From NCBI RefSeq assembly GCF_014203425.1, contig NZ_JACHJC010000001.1:992001-1056000 (forward strand): a stretch of DNA of 64,000 nucleotides, given 5' to 3'. Under the pieces are notes generated by a model, which did no database searches, was not told the origin of the DNA, and saw nothing but the letters and a program-made list of their open reading frames with translations. This DNA comes from Micromonospora echinospora. GTDB lineage: Bacteria; Actinomycetota; Actinomycetes; Mycobacteriales; Micromonosporaceae. A program made the translations under genes and the position numbers. Below are positions 43,888 through 52,479 of this stretch, piece after piece. Positions within the stretch are counted from its first letter, which is position 1, and each line of letters begins with the position of its first letter.

Positions 43888-44055
43888 ATGCGCAAACTCC
43901 TTACCCGCCTGCGGGGTGACGCCGGCATGAACACCGCCGAGTACGCCGTCGGCACGCTCGCCGCGGTCGCCTTCGCCGGGATCCTGCTGAAGGTGCTCAC
44001 CTCCGGCAACGTGCAGTCCGCGCTGACCGCCGTCATCGACCGGGCCCTGAAGTGA
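43888..44055 (+). CDS. DUF4244/Flp-type pilin
   Basis: A 55-residue pilin-like peptide: a short basic leader (MRKLLTRLRGDAG), a prepilin-type site G13 | MNTAEY with glutamate at +5, and one hydrophobic helix (AVGTLAAVAFAGILLKVL). This is the DUF4244 protein found in actinobacterial Tad loci, the probable structural subunit of Flp pili. GAGAAAGGA lies about 9 bases before the ATG. The stop overlaps the GTG of the TadE-like gene. No prepilin peptidase gene is in this window. Confidence 0.88.
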   Translation: MRKLLTRLRGDAGMNTAEYAVGTLAAVAFAGILLKVLTSGNVQSALTAVIDRALK

Positions 44056-44567
44056 TTCCGCGCCGGTGGGCCGGCCGTCACGGGCGCTGGTTCCACGCTC
44101 CGGCTTACCCGCTGGGCGTCCCGGCCGGAGCGGGTCCGACCCGCGACGCCGCCGGCATCCGGGCCGGGGTGGTCGCGCGTGCCCTGGTCGGCCTGCTCCG
44201 CCGGGGACGTTCGTGGGTCGCGTGCGAGCGGGGCTCCTTCACCGCCGAATTGGCGGCCGGCCTGCCGGCGCTCATGCTGCTGCTCGTCGCGGGGCTGACG
44301 GCGGTGAACGCGGTGGGTACCCGGGTCGGCTGCGTCGACGCGGCCCGGGAGGCGGCGCTCGCCGCGGCCCGGGGCGAGTCCGGCGCGGTCGCCGGCCTCC
44401 GGTACGCCCCCGACGGCGCCGAGGTGTCGGTGACTGTGGCAGGCGACCGGGTCACGGCGACGGTTCGGGCGCCGGTCCGGACGTTCGGTGCTCGGCTGCC
44501 GCGACTGAGCGTGTCGGGGCAGGCGGCGGCGGCAGTGGAACCCGGCGCGCCGGGGCCGGTGCCGTGA
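44052..44567 (+). CDS. tadE: TadE-like minor pseudopilin
   Basis: TadE-family protein of 171 residues. After an unusually long, hydrophilic N-terminal region (about 58 residues), the TadE motif appears: GSFTAELAAGLPALMLLLVAGLTAVNA, with the processing-type glycine and glutamate before the helix, then CVDAAREAALAAARG. The GTG at 44052 overlaps the pilin stop. The long N-terminus suggests that translation could also start further in, although no better ribosome site was noted. Its stop overlaps the next start. Confidence 0.82.
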   Translation: MIPRRWAGRHGRWFHAPAYPLGVPAGAGPTRDAAGIRAGVVARALVGLLRRGRSWVACERGSFTAELAAGLPALMLLLVAGLTAVNAVGTRVGCVDAAREAALAAARGESGAVAGLRYAPDGAEVSVTVAGDRVTATVRAPVRTFGARLPRLSVSGQAAAAVEPGAPGPVP

Positions 44568-44947
44568 CGGCCGTCCGGTCGTCGCGCCGAACCGCCGCCG
44601 AGCGGGGCGGAGCAACGGTGTGCCTGCTCGCGATCGGGCTGGTGTTCGTGCTGGTCGGGATGTTCGGCGCCGCGCTCGGGGCCGCCCGGTGCGCTCGGCA
44701 CCAGGCCCGCAACGCGGCGGACCTCGGGGCGCTCGCCGGCGCCGGGCGGGTGCTCGACGGCGTCGAGGGCGCGTGCGCTCGCGCAGCCGAGCTGGTCGCG
44801 GCCAACGGGGGCCGGATGACCGGCTGCCGGGTCGACGGGCTCGACCTGATCGTCACGGCGCGGGTACGTGTCGAGCCGCTGCCCGGGCTGACCCGGTACG
44901 CCATCGCGGCGTCCCGGGCCGGGCCGGCCCGGGACGCCGACGGCTGA
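44564..44947 (+). CDS. TadE/TadG-like protein (Rv3654c type)
   Basis: A 127-residue protein with RGGATVCLLAIGLVFVLVGMFGAALGAA (N-terminal membrane anchor) and ARHQARNAADLGALAGAGRVL, the pattern of helicase/secretion-neighbourhood TadE-like proteins (Rv3654c family) and of TadG N-termini. It is probably a minor pilus component. It starts at GTG 44564, overlapping the tadE stop, and is the last gene of the Tad operon. Its TGA stop opens the tandem repeat that follows. Confidence 0.82.
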   Translation: MTAVRSSRRTAAERGGATVCLLAIGLVFVLVGMFGAALGAARCARHQARNAADLGALAGAGRVLDGVEGACARAAELVAANGGRMTGCRVDGLDLIVTARVRVEPLPGLTRYAIAASRAGPARDADG

Positions 44948-45068
44948 GGCGGCCGAGCCAGGAGGAAGCCCGAAGGATGAGGCGGCCAAGCCAGTGCGGG
45001 AAGCCCGAAGGTTGAGGTGGCCGAGCCGGGGCGGGGCGCCGACAGCTGACGCGGCCGGAGCCGGGGCG
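44945..45068 (+). repeat. four degenerate tandem repeats of about 34 bases, each opening with TGA
   Basis: Units start at 44945, 44978, 45013 and 45047 (33, 35, 34 and about 22 bases). Each begins TGAgGcGGCC followed by an AGCC block; units 1 and 2 share GAAGCCCGAAGG. The first TGA is the stop codon of the last Tad gene, so the array looks like serial duplication of that gene's 3' end. Confidence 0.75.
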
Positions 45069-45121
45069 TCAATCGCTGCCGCGCCCGGCTCCGGCCGGCG
45101 GGTTGAACAGGTGGCGCAGGG

Positions 45122-45700
45122 TCAGCGGGACTGGAGCGCGTCCAGCCCGACGGCCATCGCGATCACCAGGCGACGGTCGATCTGCGGGTGGTGGATGTCG
45201 ACGACGTACCGGTCACGCAGGCCCCACTTCTTGTCGACCGAGAACACCGGCTGGCCGCCGGCCATGAAGTCGAAGTGGTACGGCAGCCAGGAGAGCGAGT
45301 CGACGAAGCGGCGCAGCAGCGCGACCGGCAGGCTGCGCTCCTGCCCGGTGGCCGGCGGCAGCCCGGGCTGCTCGACGTGCCACGTCGAGCGCAGCAGCGA
45401 CTGCGCGAAGTCCTTGCGGAACAGTCCGATCGGGTTGCCGGCGTGGTCGGTCACGTCGTAGGTGGCGCCGAGGTCGAGCCGCTGCCGGGCCTTGAAGCCG
45501 AGAAGGGGGTACTGCTTGGAGTCGTCGGTGTAGATGGTCACCTGCTCCTTGAAGGCGAGCCGCTTCTGCTGCGCGAACGCGAGCAGCCCGGCCTCGGAGC
45601 CGTCGGGCGCCGCGGCGTGCACCTCGTACTGGTTGACCATCATCCGGATTCGCTGGCGGACGATGAACCGGTTATGGGCCTGCAGGTTGTCGAGCGACAT
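45122..45700 (-). CDS. LURP-one-related (YxjI/Tubby-like) protein
   Basis: A 192-residue soluble protein of the LOR/scramblase-like fold. It starts MSLDNLQAHNRFIVRQRIRMMVNQYEV, typical of bacterial LURP-one-related proteins, with alternating beta strands (ATYDVTDHAGNPIGLFRKDF, PVFSVDKKWGLRDRYVVDI) and a hydrophobic C-terminal helix (RRLVIAMAVGLDAL). Function is unknown; the fold resembles Tubby C-terminal and scramblase domains. AAGGAG lies 5 bases upstream of ATG 45700. It lies between the Tad operon and the helicase on the opposite strand to Tad. Confidence 0.82.
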   Translation of the reverse strand: MSLDNLQAHNRFIVRQRIRMMVNQYEVHAAAPDGSEAGLLAFAQQKRLAFKEQVTIYTDDSKQYPLLGFKARQRLDLGATYDVTDHAGNPIGLFRKDFAQSLLRSTWHVEQPGLPPATGQERSLPVALLRRFVDSLSWLPYHFDFMAGGQPVFSVDKKWGLRDRYVVDIHHPQIDRRLVIAMAVGLDALQSR

Positions 45701-45838
45701 CAGATCTCCTTCGAGGGGTCGCCGGAGTGTCGCACAGCAGGCCCGCCGCCGCTTACCCCCACTCGCGCCAGGATCACCGCTCGCGGGGGCCTCCGGCTCC
45801 CGGGCACCCACCCCGAAAAGGCGAACGGCGACGGAAGG

Positions 45839-46045
45839 TCAACGACCGCCGTCGACCGTGGCCTTCATCGCCCAAGTGTTCAGCACCTGATGAATGCCGC
45901 GCAGGCGCTCGTTGATCTGCTCCAGCCGCTCCGCCTGAGCGAGGGTGGCCAGCGCGGTGCCCAGCGCTATCAGCTGGTCGGGGGTGAGGTTTTCCTGGTC
46001 GATCGTGTAGAGCAACTCGACGGTCTCGGCGATCGTGTCGGCCAT
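45839..46045 (-). CDS. small helical hypothetical protein
   Basis: A 68-residue acidic, fully helical protein (MADTIAETVELLYTIDQENLTP, then DQLIALGTALATLAQAERLEQINERLRGIHQVLNTWAM). Leucine/isoleucine spacing suggests two amphipathic helices, perhaps a dimerising coiled coil. GGAGGT precedes the ATG by 6 bases, which supports a real gene despite the size. No family recognised. It is flanked by gene-free stretches of 138 and 258 bases in which I see no other feature. Confidence 0.6.
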   Translation of the reverse strand: MADTIAETVELLYTIDQENLTPDQLIALGTALATLAQAERLEQINERLRGIHQVLNTWAMKATVDGGR

Positions 46046-46303
46046 GGCGGCACCTCCGGCGGGACGGGTCTGGGGTCACCTCTGCGCTACCGGAAATGAT
46101 GCATGGAAGCGCTCCCATACATCAATGCCCCGAGTGCCCCAGCCTCATGCACCCGTCCCACCCACCAGACCCCCCGGGCCTCGCGAAGCCCTCCAAGCCA
46201 GCTTGATCAACACCAGCTCGGCGAAGTGGTGGGGTCCAGCACCCGTCGATACCGCAACCTCCCCGAACTCGCGGGCGGTCCGCCCGAGCGACCGGCGGGG
46301 CGG

Positions 46304-48784
46304 TCAGGCGGGTGGGCTGCCGGTGGCCTGAGCCGGGCGGGTCAGTCGGTCGCCCTGGCGGGGCAACGCCTCGCCTCGCGCCGCCTCCGCACCCGGGCCA
46401 CCCGCCTCCAGGCCCACGGCTGGCCCTCGGTCCTCACCCGGGCCGCCCGGGTCCGCGCCGCCGACCTTGGCGAGGTTCGCCAGCACCACGTCGAGGACCT
46501 TCACCGCCTCCGGCTTCGCCAGCGGGTTGTTGCCGTTTCCGCACTTCGGGGACTGGACGCAGGACGGGCACCCGGTCTCGCACCCGCATTCGACGATCGC
46601 GTCCCGGGTGGCGCGCAGCCAGGCGACGGCAGTGCCGTACGCCCGCTCGGCGAAACCCGCGCCGCCGGGATGCCCGTCGTAGACGAAGACCGTGGGCGCC
46701 TCGGTGTCCGGGTGCAGGGCGGTGGAGAGCCCACCGATGTCCCACCTGTCGCAGGTCGCCATCAGCGGCAGCAGACCGATGGCGGCGTGCTCGGCGGCGT
46801 GCAGCGCGCCCGGCACGTCGGCCGCCTCGACACCGGCGGCGATCAGCGACCCGGGAGAGAGCGTGAACCAGACCGCGACGGTGCGCAGCTCCCGCGCGGG
46901 CAGGTCGAGCGGGCGGGTGTCGATCACCTCGCCGGTGGCGATGCGCCGCCGCTGGTACGACACCACCTGGCTGGTCACGTCCACCTCGCCGAGGAAGAGC
47001 CCGACCGGGCCGGCGTCCACGTACGAGCGGACCGACACCACCGACAGCGAGGTCACGTCGCGGGCGTGGGTGGACCAGTCCGGCTCCTCGGCGTGCACCA
47101 GCGCGCACCCGTCGGCCAGGTCGAGCGAGTCGACCACGTACGAGACGCCCTGGTGCAGGTAGACCGCGCCGGTGTGCAGCAGGAAGTGCGCCGATCCGCC
47201 GTCGACGGTGCCGAGCAGCCGGCCGGTGGACTCCTCCACCACGCACACCGGGGCGCCGCCCTCGCCGCGCAGGTCGACCTCGGGGCGTTCCCGGTGCCGC
47301 CAGTACCAGCCGGTGGGCCGCTGCCGTAGCGCCCCCGCCTCGACCAGCGAGTCCACCGCCTCCTTCGCGCCTTCACCGAACAGGTCCAGGTCGGCGGGGG
47401 TGAGCGGGGACTCGTGGGCGGCGCAGGCGAGTTGCGGGGCGAGCACGTACGGGTTGGCCGGGTCGAGCACCGTTGCCTCGACCGGCCGCCCGAACAGCGC
47501 CTCCGGGTGGTGCACCAGGTAGGTGTCGAGCGGGTCGTCGCGGGCCACCAGCACGGCGAGCGCCTCGTCGCCGGAGCGCCCGGCCCGCCCGGCCTGCTGC
47601 CACAGCGACGCGCGGGTGCCGGGCCAGCCGCAGATCAGCACCGCGTCCAGCCCGACCAGGTCGACGCCGAGTTCGAGCGCGTTGGTGGAGGCGAGCCCGA
47701 GCAGGTCGCCGTGCAGCAGCGCCCGTTCCAGCTCGCGGCGCTCTTCGCGCAGGTAGCCGGCCCGGTAGGCGGCCACCCGCTCGCCGAGGCCGGGCACCGC
47801 CTCGTCGAGCGACCGCCGGGCGTTCGCGGCGACCACCTCGGCGCCCCGGCGGGACCGCACGAACGCGAGCGTGCGCACCCCCTCGACCACGCTGTCGGCG
47901 AGCAGGTCCGCGGTCTCCCGCAGCGCCGAGCGCCGGACCTGGACGAGGTCGGCGTCAACCGACGAGTCGGTGGGCGGCAGCAGCGGCGGCTCCCAGAGCG
48001 CGAACGTCACCCCGCCGCGCGGCGACGTGTCCTCGGTGACGGCGGTGACGGGCAGGCCGGTGAGCCGCCCGGCCGCCGTCGCCGGGTCGCCCGACGTGGC
48101 CGACGCGAGCAGAAACACCGGTGTACGCCCGAAGCGCGCGCACTGCCGCCGCAACCGCCGCAGGACGTGCGCGACGTGGGAGCCGAACACGCCCCGGTAG
48201 GTGTGGCACTCGTCGACCACCACGTACGCGAGGCGGCGCAGGAACCCGGACCAGTGGGCGTGGCCGGGCAGGATGCCGTGGTGCAGCATGTCCGGGTTGG
48301 TCAGCACGAACCGGGAGTGCCGGCGGATCCACTCCCGCTCGGCGCGCGGCGTGTCCCCGTCGTAGGTGGCGGGGCGTACCCCGTCGAGTTCGAGACCGGC
48401 GACGGCGCGGAGCTGGTCGGCGGCGAGCGCCTTGGTCGGCGCCAGGTAGAGCACGGTGGCGCGCGGGTCGGCGAGCAGCGTGCTCAGTGCCGGCAGCTGG
48501 TACGCCAGTGACTTGCCGGACGCCGTGCCGGTGGCGACCACGACATGACTGCCCGCGTACGCCAGCTCGGCGGCCTCGGCCTGGTGCCGCCACGGGGCGG
48601 TGACGCCGCGCCGCGCGAACGCCGCCCGCAGTTCCTCCGGTGCCCAGCCGGGCCACCCGACCGGCTCGCCGGCGCGGGCCGGGACGCGTTCGACGTGGGT
48701 GACCGGGTCGGTGGCGTGACGCAGCCGCAGCCGGCGCAGCAGCTCGCCCGGCGCACGCCGCGGGCCGGAGCTGTGGTCGGTCAC
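46304..48784 (-). CDS. MrfA-type DEXH helicase with C-terminal zinc-binding (DUF1998/MZB) domain
   Basis: Superfamily 2 DNA helicase of 826 residues. Motif I is ATGTASGKS (K91), motif II is the DECH box at 191-194, motif III is LASAT, motif VI is QQAGRAGRSG, and the C-terminal DUF1998 region has four cysteines in CGCETGCPSCVQSPKC. This is the YprA/MrfA family; Bacillus MrfA repairs mitomycin-type damage, and the M. tuberculosis equivalent is Rv3649. GTG 48784 is chosen; the frame is open upstream but not helicase-like. The last ~50 residues are low-complexity Gly/Pro/Ala. It is divergent from bldG with 133 bases between starts. Confidence 0.9.
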   Translation of the reverse strand: MTDHSSGPRRAPGELLRRLRLRHATDPVTHVERVPARAGEPVGWPGWAPEELRAAFARRGVTAPWRHQAEAAELAYAGSHVVVATGTASGKSLAYQLPALSTLLADPRATVLYLAPTKALAADQLRAVAGLELDGVRPATYDGDTPRAEREWIRRHSRFVLTNPDMLHHGILPGHAHWSGFLRRLAYVVVDECHTYRGVFGSHVAHVLRRLRRQCARFGRTPVFLLASATSGDPATAAGRLTGLPVTAVTEDTSPRGGVTFALWEPPLLPPTDSSVDADLVQVRRSALRETADLLADSVVEGVRTLAFVRSRRGAEVVAANARRSLDEAVPGLGERVAAYRAGYLREERRELERALLHGDLLGLASTNALELGVDLVGLDAVLICGWPGTRASLWQQAGRAGRSGDEALAVLVARDDPLDTYLVHHPEALFGRPVEATVLDPANPYVLAPQLACAAHESPLTPADLDLFGEGAKEAVDSLVEAGALRQRPTGWYWRHRERPEVDLRGEGGAPVCVVEESTGRLLGTVDGGSAHFLLHTGAVYLHQGVSYVVDSLDLADGCALVHAEEPDWSTHARDVTSLSVVSVRSYVDAGPVGLFLGEVDVTSQVVSYQRRRIATGEVIDTRPLDLPARELRTVAVWFTLSPGSLIAAGVEAADVPGALHAAEHAAIGLLPLMATCDRWDIGGLSTALHPDTEAPTVFVYDGHPGGAGFAERAYGTAVAWLRATRDAIVECGCETGCPSCVQSPKCGNGNNPLAKPEAVKVLDVVLANLAKVGGADPGGPGEDRGPAVGLEAGGPGAEAARGEALPRQGDRLTRPAQATGSPPA

Positions 48785-48917
48785 GTCCTGCACTCTCGCA
48801 CTGGTGTTCGGAATTGGGAACCGTGGGGTGGGGGTAAGGGAGGGGCGCGGCCGGTGATCCGATCGGGCTGCACGGGGGATGGTTAGATGCCCAGGAGAGT
48901 TTACCGAGGAGGGGCCG

Positions 48918-49268
48918 ATGGAGCTGTCGCTGGCGACCCGCGCCGTGGGGGAGCACACGGTGCTCGAGGTCGGTGGTGAGGTGGATGTCTACACCGCCCC
49001 CCGCCTGCGGGAACGGCTTCTTGAGCTGATCGACGGCGGGGCCCGCCACGTGGTGGTCGACCTGGGCCGGGTGGACTTCCTCGATTCGACCGGACTGGGC
49101 GTGCTCGTGGGCGCGCTCAAGCGGCTGCGCTCGGCCGGTGGCTCGTTCGCCCTGGTCTGCGACAAGGAGCCGCTGCTCAAGATCTTCCGGATCACCGCCC
49201 TGGATCAGGTCTTCCCGCTGCACCCGACAGTCGACGCGGCCATCGCCGCCGACTCCACCGGCGCGTGA
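48918..49268 (+). CDS. bldG: anti-sigma factor antagonist, BldG-like
   Basis: STAS-domain anti-anti-sigma factor of 116 residues that controls development and stress sigma factors by partner switching. The phosphorylatable serine is S57 in DFLDSTGLG, the same residue number reported for Streptomyces BldG. GAGGAGG lies 5 bases before ATG 48918. The stop overlaps the start of the HATPase anti-sigma partner. The helicase-bldG-anti-sigma-hppA order matches Streptomyces (SCO3550-SCO3547 as recalled). Confidence 0.92.
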   Translation: MELSLATRAVGEHTVLEVGGEVDVYTAPRLRERLLELIDGGARHVVVDLGRVDFLDSTGLGVLVGALKRLRSAGGSFALVCDKEPLLKIFRITALDQVFPLHPTVDAAIAADSTGA

Positions 49269-49705
49269 TGGCCACCGTCAAGCTCTCCTTCTCTCCGGCC
49301 CCGGTGCACGTGCGCACCGCACGCCTGGTCGGCGTCGCGGTGGCGCGGCGGGCCGGCGTACGCGAGGACCTGCTGGACGAGGTGCGCCTGGCCATCGGTG
49401 AGGCGTGCACCCGGGCGGTCGCGCTGCACCGGCAGTACGGCCTGGCCGACCCGGTGTACGTGGAGATGTCCGACACCGGTGGCTACACGGTCCGGGTGGT
49501 CGACCGGGCTCCGATCGAGGCGGGCCTCGGCCTGGCCGCGCTCGGGCCGGACGAGCTGGCCAAGGAGTCGCTCAGCGAGGACGCGCTCACCACCGGGGTG
49601 GGCTTCGCGCTGCTCGCCGGTTTCGTGGAGGACCTCCAGGTCCGCCCGGTCGAGGAGGGCGTCGGCACCGAGGTCCGGATGACCTGGCCCGCCGGACGCG
49701 CCTGA
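49268..49705 (+). CDS. HATPase-type anti-sigma factor partner of BldG
   Basis: RsbW/SpoIIAB-like ATP-binding protein of 145 residues. The GHKL fold is recognisable (DEVRLAIGEACTRAVALHRQ, GGYTVRVVDRAP, TTGVGFALLAGFVEDLQV). In the N box the metal-binding asparagine (ExxxN) is replaced: EACTR has arginine there, so kinase activity may be weak or lost. In S. coelicolor the corresponding gene downstream of bldG encodes the ApgA anti-sigma factor. ATG overlaps the bldG stop by one base. A terminator follows 15 bases after the stop. Confidence 0.85.
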   Translation: MATVKLSFSPAPVHVRTARLVGVAVARRAGVREDLLDEVRLAIGEACTRAVALHRQYGLADPVYVEMSDTGGYTVRVVDRAPIEAGLGLAALGPDELAKESLSEDALTTGVGFALLAGFVEDLQVRPVEEGVGTEVRMTWPAGRA

Positions 49706-49720
49706 CCTTTCCGCTCACGC

Positions 49721-49752
49721 AGGCCGCGTTCCCCGCACGGGGAGCGCGGCCT
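49721..49752 (+). terminator. terminator of the bldG operon
   Basis: AGGCCGCGTTCCCC (49721-49734) and GGGGAGCGCGGCCT (49739-49752) pair over 14 bp with one G-U pair and a GCAC loop, just past the anti-sigma stop. Confidence 0.82.
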
Positions 49753-50025
49753 CGTCGTGTTGACCGGGCCATATATCAGATTTCTTCGCATAACACAGTT
49801 ACGAAGATCATCGAGACACGGTGCCCCCTGCCTGTGACCCTCGCCACGCCGGAGGGCTACAGTACCCGGGTTGTCAGCAAGTGATCCGTTCCCGCAGCCA
49901 GCGGGAATGGGTGTTCATCGCTGGTCCGCCGGGGTGGGTTGGCGCGCGCTTGCGAGTCCGCATCCAGGCGTCGGCCCGTGCGTCTCCACGAGCCGGCGCG
50001 AGTTGTTCGGTACAGGAGGACATAG
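49753..50025 (+). promoter_or_regulatory. leader region of hppA
   Basis: The 273 bases before hppA contain a locally AT-rich block (49770-49810), a possible sigma-70 pair TGTGAC (49833) and TACAGT (49858) with a long 19-base spacer, and a small hairpin TTCCCGC/GCGGGAA (49889-49907). It ends with AGGAGG before the ATG. The promoter is tentative; no riboswitch was recognised. Confidence 0.35.
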
Positions 50026-52377
50026 ATGTCCGGGACCTTGGCCGCCGACGGCGGCGCACTGTCCCTTACCGGAGCCAACGTGACGTACGTCGTCATCGCC
50101 GCGGTCATCGCGCTGGTGGCGCTCGTCTTCGCGGCCGCCCTCACCAGGGCGGTCCTGGCGGCCGGTACGGGAACCCCCAAGATGCAGGAGATCTCCGGGG
50201 CAGTGCAGGAGGGCGCCTCGGCGTACCTGCTGCGGCAGTTCCGCACGCTGGCGATCTTCGTGGCGGTCGCCGTCGTGTTGCTGTTCCTGCTGCCGGTGCA
50301 CGACACCGACGGCAACGAGACGCTGGTGAAGGTCGGCCGCTCGGCGTTCTTCGTGGTGGGTGCGCTGTTCAGCGCGTTCATCGGCGGCGCCGGCATGTGG
50401 CTGGCCACCCGCGCCAACCTGCGGGTAGCCGCGGCCGCGCGGGAGCGCGAAGGCGGGCGCGAGGGCGCCATGAAGATCGCCTTCCGCACCGGCGGCGTGG
50501 TCGGCTTCCTCACCGTCGGCCTCGGTCTGTTCGGCGCGGCGCTCGTCGTGCTGATGTTCCGGGGCGACGCCCCGACCGTGCTGGAGGGCTTCGGCTTCGG
50601 TGCCGCGCTGCTCGCCATGTTCATGCGGGTGGGCGGCGGCATCTTCACCAAGGCCGCCGACGTCGGCGCCGACCTGGTCGGCAAGGTCGAGCAGGGCATC
50701 CCGGAGGACGACCCGCGCAACGCCGCCACCATCGCCGACAACGTGGGCGACAACGTCGGCGACTGCGCCGGCATGGCCGCCGACCTGTTCGAGTCGTACG
50801 CGGTCACGCTCGTCGCGGCGCTGATCCTGGGCCGGGCCGCGTTCGGCGAGACCGGCCTGGTCTTCCCGCTGATCATCTCCACCATCGGCGTGCTCGTCGC
50901 GATCGTCGGCGTCTTCATCACCCGGCTGCGTGCCAGCGACCGCAACGGCCTGACCGCCATCAACCGGGCGTTCTACCTCTCCGCGCTGATCGCCGCGGTG
51001 CTCGTCGCGATCGCGGCGTTCGCGTACCTGCCGGCCACGTTCGGCGAGCTGGAGGGCGGGCTGACCGACGTCGACCGCAACCCGCGGCTGGTGGCCATCG
51101 GCGCGGTCGTGATCGGCATCGTGCTGGCCGCCGCGATCCAGGCGCTGACCGGCTACTTCACCGAGACCAACAGGCGCCCGGTGCAGGACATCGGCAAGAG
51201 CTCGCAGACCGGTGCCGCCACCGTCATCCTCGCCGGCATCAGCATCGGCCTGGAGTCGGCCGTCTACTCGGCGCTGCTGATCGCCGCCGGCGTCTTCGGC
51301 GCGTTCCTGCTGGGCGGCAGCTCGATCACGCTGTCGCTGTTCGCTGTCGCGCTGGCCGGCACCGGCCTGCTCACCACCGTCGGCGTCATCGTCGCGATGG
51401 ACACGTTCGGCCCGATCTCCGACAACGCGCAGGGCGTGGCCGAGATGTCCGGCGACATCGACGAGCACGGCGCGCAGACGCTGACCGAGCTGGACGCGGT
51501 CGGCAACACCACCAAGGCGATCACCAAGGGCATCGCGATCGCCACCGCCGTGCTGGCCGCGACCGCGCTGTTCGGCTCGTACACCGACACGCTGAAGAAC
51601 GCCTACAGCGACGCGACGGGGGCCGAGGAGACCGACGCGCTGATCGACCAGCTGCTCAACGTGGCGAACCCGCGCAACCTGGTCGGTCTGATCATCGGCG
51701 CCGCGGTGGTCTTCCTCTTCTCCGGCCTGGCCATCAACGCGGTCTCCCGCTCGGCGGGCGCCGTGGTGATGGAGGTACGCCGCCAGTTCCGCGAGCTGCC
51801 CGGCATCATGGACGGCACGCAGCGGCCCGAGTACGGCAAGGTCGTGGACATCTGCACCCGCGACGCCCAGCGCGAGCTGTTGACCCCCGGCCTGCTGGCC
51901 ATCCTGGCTCCGATCGCTGTCGGCTTCGGCCTCGGCGCGGGCGCGCTCGCCGCGTACCTGGCCGGCGCGATCGGCGCGGGCACGCTGATGGCGGTGTTCC
52001 TGGCCAACTCCGGTGGCGCCTGGGACAACGGCAAGAAGCTGGTGGAGGACGGCGCGTACGGCGGCAAGGGCTCCGACGCGCACGCCGCCACAGTCATCGG
52101 CGACACCGTCGGCGACCCGTTCAAGGACACCGCCGGCCCGGCGATCAACCCGCTGCTCAAGGTGATGAACCTGGTGTCGCTGCTGATCGCCCCGGCCGTG
52201 GTGGCCTGGAGCGTGGGCGACGACAAGAACAACCCGCTGCGCATCACGATCGCCGTGGTCGCCGCGCTGATCATCGCGGGGGCCGTGGTGTTCAGCAAGC
52301 GCAAGGGCGTGGCGATGACCGACTCGGACAGCGACGCCGGCACGCCGGACCAGCGCCCGGAGACGGTCAACGCCTGA
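50026..52377 (+). CDS. hppA: proton-pumping membrane pyrophosphatase, K+-independent type
   Basis: Membrane H+-translocating inorganic pyrophosphatase, 783 residues and about 16 helices, coupling pyrophosphate hydrolysis to proton export. The PPi/Mg-binding loops are present: DVGADLVGKVEQGIPEDDPRN, DNVGDNVGDCAGMAADLFESY and the C-terminal DTVGDPFKDTAGPAINPL. GNTTKA has lysine 497 where K+-dependent enzymes have alanine, marking the K+-independent class. AGGAGG precedes ATG 50026. It is an independent unit, with terminators on both sides. Confidence 0.96.
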   Translation: MSGTLAADGGALSLTGANVTYVVIAAVIALVALVFAAALTRAVLAAGTGTPKMQEISGAVQEGASAYLLRQFRTLAIFVAVAVVLLFLLPVHDTDGNETLVKVGRSAFFVVGALFSAFIGGAGMWLATRANLRVAAAAREREGGREGAMKIAFRTGGVVGFLTVGLGLFGAALVVLMFRGDAPTVLEGFGFGAALLAMFMRVGGGIFTKAADVGADLVGKVEQGIPEDDPRNAATIADNVGDNVGDCAGMAADLFESYAVTLVAALILGRAAFGETGLVFPLIISTIGVLVAIVGVFITRLRASDRNGLTAINRAFYLSALIAAVLVAIAAFAYLPATFGELEGGLTDVDRNPRLVAIGAVVIGIVLAAAIQALTGYFTETNRRPVQDIGKSSQTGAATVILAGISIGLESAVYSALLIAAGVFGAFLLGGSSITLSLFAVALAGTGLLTTVGVIVAMDTFGPISDNAQGVAEMSGDIDEHGAQTLTELDAVGNTTKAITKGIAIATAVLAATALFGSYTDTLKNAYSDATGAEETDALIDQLLNVANPRNLVGLIIGAAVVFLFSGLAINAVSRSAGAVVMEVRRQFRELPGIMDGTQRPEYGKVVDICTRDAQRELLTPGLLAILAPIAVGFGLGAGALAAYLAGAIGAGTLMAVFLANSGGAWDNGKKLVEDGAYGGKGSDAHAATVIGDTVGDPFKDTAGPAINPLLKVMNLVSLLIAPAVVAWSVGDDKNNPLRITIAVVAALIIAGAVVFSKRKGVAMTDSDSDAGTPDQRPETVNA

Positions 52378-52390
52378 TCTCCACGCGACG

Positions 52391-52420
52391 GTTCCCGGCC
52401 GGCCCCGGCCGGCCGGGAAC
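52391..52420 (+). terminator. terminator of hppA
   Basis: GTTCCCGGCCGGCC (52391-52404) and GGCCGGCCGGGAAC (52407-52420) are perfect 14-base inverted arms beginning 14 bases after the stop. Confidence 0.82.
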
Positions 52421-52479
52421 CCCGTGCCCGGCAAACCTGAGCGGTGGCGGTTCCGCTTGGAGGTCGTACGCTGCAACGC

